From: Endomychus coccineus
Taxonomy: Eukaryota; Arthropoda; Insecta; Coleoptera; Endomychidae
NCBI GenBank assembly: GCA_958510875.1
Contig: OY294069.1
Location: 162,439,111 to 162,503,110 of the forward strand
DNA length: 64,000 bases
Reading direction: 5' to 3'
The notes below the pieces were generated by a model. It saw nothing but the letters and a program-made list of their open reading frames with translations. It was not told where the DNA came from and searched no databases. A program made the translations under genes and the position numbers. This document shows positions 60,186 through 64,000 of this stretch, piece after piece. The stretch's first letter is position 1. Every line of letters begins with the position of its first letter.

Positions 60186-61559
60186 TCTGTAGATCGGTTT
60201 TATTCCGATTTTGGGAAGCAAGGTTGACGATCTCCAGAATACTGTGAATATCTAGGTCTTCCAGAAACCTATTCCGCTCCACAGTACCCGCGTGTGGTCT
60301 GCAAGCCTGTTTGTTGTTCACCTGACCCCTTTTTCCAAAGAAATGTGATGAAGAGATAAGTCAAGTAGGATTTCTGTAGCAGCCGTTAGTGTGGAGCAGT
60401 TGTATCCGGTAATGGTCAGGCATGCTTGCCTTTGTAAACTATTAAGCTTAGATATGGTCGCTTGCTGTAATGCTTTCGACCAGTTTATGGCACTGATGAT
60501 GTACAGTCAGCATATTCGATCGGATCCAGCCCCCCAACAGTACTTATGCCAGAATAGAATATCATGTTCTTTTGGTAAAATTCTTTTATATACAGATTTC
60601 TGCTCACAAATGGCTTTCTATGAATTAATGTAACGTTCCAATGTGTCTCATTGTATTTTCTTGTACATGAATTGTTTAAGTTTAAAATTTCAATTAACGG
60701 TTCAAAAAATGGATTTGTATTTAACAAATTAACTGTATTTCTGCTGGTTTAAAAAGAAACTTGTAAACTTGAAAAAAGATTAAAACTTTTCAACATACCA
60801 TTTACTAGTGGATCTAGTTTTTGAAGATGAAAGGTTCTACCTTGAGCCAAATACTTTGTAAACTAAATTCGTGGACCGATTAGTTTTTCATTATGATCTG
60901 AAATAAATGTAATCTGAACATTTCCATATTCCACCCATGAACTAAGTGTAGAATATGAGGCCATTTAGGTAGGTTTATGATGTAGAATAACATGTAGAAC
61001 CTGAGATGGAATAAATTATCATAATATGTTCATATTTTCAAACGATTAGCGTTGATTATAGCTTCTAGGTCGTGAACAAAAATGTTCCTCGGAAATTTTT
61101 TCAAGTTCAAGGAACTATTCAACACTGAGTTACGTATTGATGACGTTATGTTCTTGCTATTCATGATTCTTTATGGTTAAAATAGATCAAGTTCAAATAA
61201 CATCCAACTCAGAAAGAAAGAATTGAAGTGTAACGATCTGAATGTCATGGATTACTTTTAATTTATTTTGCGTATACAGGAAGTTGTTAAACTTGAGAAG
61301 GTTGTGTAAAACAAAAAGTTTTGATCAAAAACGTATCTTGTTGACACCAAAAAACCATATTCGAGTAATTTCAATTCAAAATAACGCAAAAAATGATTTG
61401 AAACAAGAAACATGTTTATCTCTTCTGATAAGTGTTTACCAACTGCACGTCCCACACGAATTTAGCAAGAATTGATCTTATATTCATGAACGCACCTAAT
61501 TTGAGTGTTTCACATTTGTTATGTTTCCAACGAAACTTTGCTCCTACACTGTTGAAATG

Positions 61560-62360
61560 GACCAAGTTACGTATGGAGAGTGTATAGACATGCATCTTGT
61601 TTATGGAGAAGGAAGATGCAGCGCTAGAGAAGCTGAGCGTTTTATGCTGAGTCCTTTCCAAATCACCGACATCCTTGCCGAACATTTGAGTTAATCCACC
61701 GTCGGTTATGAGATACAGGATACAGGCACCTTTAAACGAGATGAAGGAAGCGTACATCCACGAACTCCACAGACAGTGATCTTTGAGGAAGAAATTTTGC
61801 ATGGAATTGAAGAACAATCTACCACCAGCACGCGTACAATAACGCTTCAAATGAATTGAATGTATCCCATTCAACAGTGTAGCGGGTACTTCAAAAGGGG
61901 TCGACGTAAATTGAATTCAGCATCTATTAGTTGCCTTTCTATGCAGATGAATTCAGTCCCGGGAATTTTCAAGGTCTACTTAAACTGGGTGCCATGTCTG
62001 CACCTGGTTGTCAAGTCAGATAATTAGCGTGTCCTGGTGCCTAGGCCAACCACCCTTCTTTAGGTACTATAACCAATAATAATCGTTCATTGTAATCACG
62101 CTAATCTTAACACTCTCATAATAACCAATAATGATTGCACGATGCACCTGCACATTTTGCCCGCCTTATGCAGGATCACCTGAACAGTTTTCTAGGCGAT
62201 GGATCGAAAGAGGAGGACCGATCCATTGGGCAGCGCTAAGTCCCGATTTAACCCCGTTGGATGTTTTCTCTGGTCTATGAAACCCTTCCCATGTTGCCAC
62301 TCAAGAAGAACTATTAGGAGGAGTGATGGAAGCTTGACTCCAATTCTGTGAATCATAGAG
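61560..62360 (+). mobile_element. IS630/mariner-type transposase relic
   Basis: N-terminal HTH region: VYGEGRCSAREAERFM, then GTFKRDEGSVHPRTPQTV, EEEILHGIEE and STSTRTITLQMN. After a gap, DAPAHFARLMQDHLNSFLG and (shifted) RWIERGGPIHW and SPDLTPLDVF contain the second and third catalytic-region motifs of insect DDE transposases. Stops and an internal deletion show it is dead. Confidence 0.7.
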
Positions 62361-62860
62361 CAGACGTTCAATCATTAAGTCAGATTTATACTACTTTAAT
62401 TAATTAAAACTCTTGCAAATTCCTACATACGTCTTTATAATGTTAAAAGTATATTTTACGTAGAAAACTCAAATTGCAATATCTCTAATAAGGTCTGATA
62501 ACCTTTTTCTATTACCTCATAGATTTTTAACATCTGGTTCGAGACTAAACACTTGAGCTTTATATTTTTGGTTTCAGTCGTATTTGAAACGGTGCTTTGA
62601 AATGACTTCGAATTTTATAAGAACATTGCTAAACAGTGGATTCTTGATTCATATACTTAAAACATGTGTTACAATTTGAATTACTCGTGTTTTTTTCGTT
62701 TCGGCGACGTGGAAATTTTTAATTGAAATTGGTGTGATATATCCCGTTTTAGACATTGATGCCTCTTCTGATGATGGTCGTGAGACCGAAACGTACGTAA
62801 AGACAAAAATAATAAGCATATGTGTTAGTGAGACCTATTTTCCGATAATTTATATATAAA
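62345..62860 (+). repeat. Right arm of the inverted repeat pair with hammerhead core
   Basis: It continues from the transposase relic. It contains TTTCGGCGACGTGG and the core CTGATGA-TGGTC-GTGA-GACC-GAAA-CGTACG (62776-62805), which forms a perfect 4-bp stem II. Matches 52570-52790 (same strand) and 56500-56890 (inverted). 62870-64000 shows no gene, only AT-rich DNA with two GCTGATTAC blocks near 63790 and 63900. Confidence 0.6.
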
Positions 62861-64000
62861 ACATCTGTAATGTGAATGAACTTTTGATAGTAAAGATGTC
62901 TAAGATCGCATAGTTTAATTTCATTGATTCCCGTTCAGTGATTAAAAAGTCTACATACACAATGAAATAGCTTGTCCAATCGATGAATAACATTATCGAC
63001 ATTCAATAACATATTCAAGCAACGTGTACGAAGACAAATGATAATGCAAAACAAAACATCTGATGCTGAATCAATTATTTGCACAAGTCGTGCAACAACT
63101 GTGGAATCTTACAAGTCCAAGTCGTGCAATAACTGTGGAATCTTAATAAAAATCGTGTGCATAAACAAATATATCTGCTCATGTCAGTGCTAGTAGAATA
63201 TAACAAGATTGTTTAAACAACGTATTTAATGATTCAAGTTGAATTACCTAGAACAGTTGATTAGCTTGCGGCAAACAGCAACTCATTTGTATATTCTAGA
63301 TTAAAGATTGAATAATTATCAATTGATTTATAAACAACTGGTGTTCCAAGACCTATCCCTACATTATCAATGATTAATTTTCTTGCATACTTTAATCCAC
63401 TGTTATTGTGAATTAATTTATCAAGCATAATTTTTATTCTGTTCTATTGTGAATATAACTTTATAATAAATCGTTCTTATGGTTGAATTTTTGTGAACAA
63501 TTTCAATTTCAACCATGACACTAGGTTACTTCAAAAATCATGTAACTGTACTATTAGCCGAGTCCAAAATGTACAAACCCAGGGAAAATAAAGATACAAT
63601 TTTTTTTCCTTAAACCTTATGCAATGATCTAAGTTAGCCCTACATAACATAATGCACTCAGTGAGATATGGGACAAGTGCCCGATTCCCCCTAATAAACA
63701 ATTTAATATACAAATTTAATAAACAAATTGAATAACACGAAAACTATTGGTGCTTTTTGGCCAAAATCACACCTACTGGGTTTTTGGATCGCTGATTACA
63801 AATATTAAGTAAAAATACCAAATTGTAGGTGACGCTCGCGTAAAACCGAGACTAACGCTCAATTTTTATATAACAAATTGAATAACTCGTTTTTGAGATT
63901 GCTGATTACGAATATAATTTAAAAAAAATGCATATCATAGATAGCGCTCGCATAGAAGCACTAGTTTCAAAAAGATGTATATGTAATATTAGTGAAAATT

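Noticed and set aside
61416..61874. 152-residue minus-strand open frame
   Set aside because: It is the antisense of the transposase relic at 61560-62360, whose plus-strand motifs are convincing.

Overview
The window looks like AT-rich nuclear DNA of an insect. A beetle is my guess, from the mix of mobile elements; no sequence here proves the order. It has spliced genes with GT-AG introns, AATAAA signals and a dense load of broken LINE, Penelope, hAT, mariner and tyrosine-recombinase elements.

Layout. (1) 1-4606: the last exon of a Lys-rich, disordered, probably nuclear protein. A tandem ~1 kb duplicate of its 3' end follows, and a non-LTR retrotransposon sits inside that duplicate. (2) 4570-6420: remnants of a hAT transposase (minus strand) broken by three tiny palindromic insertions, each flanked by 8-9 bp direct repeats. 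(3) 7167-18638, minus strand: a complete gene for a 956-residue coiled-coil protein, reassembled here from 12 coding exons whose phases all agree. Its introns are full of transposons. The largest (intron 11) holds a tyrosine-recombinase (Crypton-like) element bounded by 15-bp inverted repeats. (4) 19-21 kb: LINE debris. (5) 22464-56151 and beyond, plus strand: a tandem family of secreted Cu/Zn superoxide dismutase (SOD) genes with the same intron positions. Copy 1 (22464-28315) has lost a copper-ligand His and the active-site Arg. Copy 2 (38527-44175) keeps every catalytic residue. Only the signal-peptide exon of copy 3 (56101-56151) is in view. (6) Between and inside the SOD genes lie an almost complete hAT element with TIRs and TSD (29660-32291), a mariner (45290-46340), a Penelope-like element with hammerhead-ribozyme repeats (54720-55690, and a 229-bp palindrome at 39879-40107), several long foldback elements and many LINE pieces. 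(7) 56.1-64 kb: the large first intron of SOD copy 3, with a foldback MITE, RNase H fragments, an IS630/mariner-type transposase relic and a 400-bp inverted repeat pair.

The most interesting points are the SOD family in which one member appears to have become a non-catalytic SOD-like protein, the nested mini-palindromes with target duplications, the hammerhead ribozyme cores in at least two repeat families, and the tyrosine-recombinase element with internal palindromic sites. No prokaryote-like defence system or CRISPR array is present.
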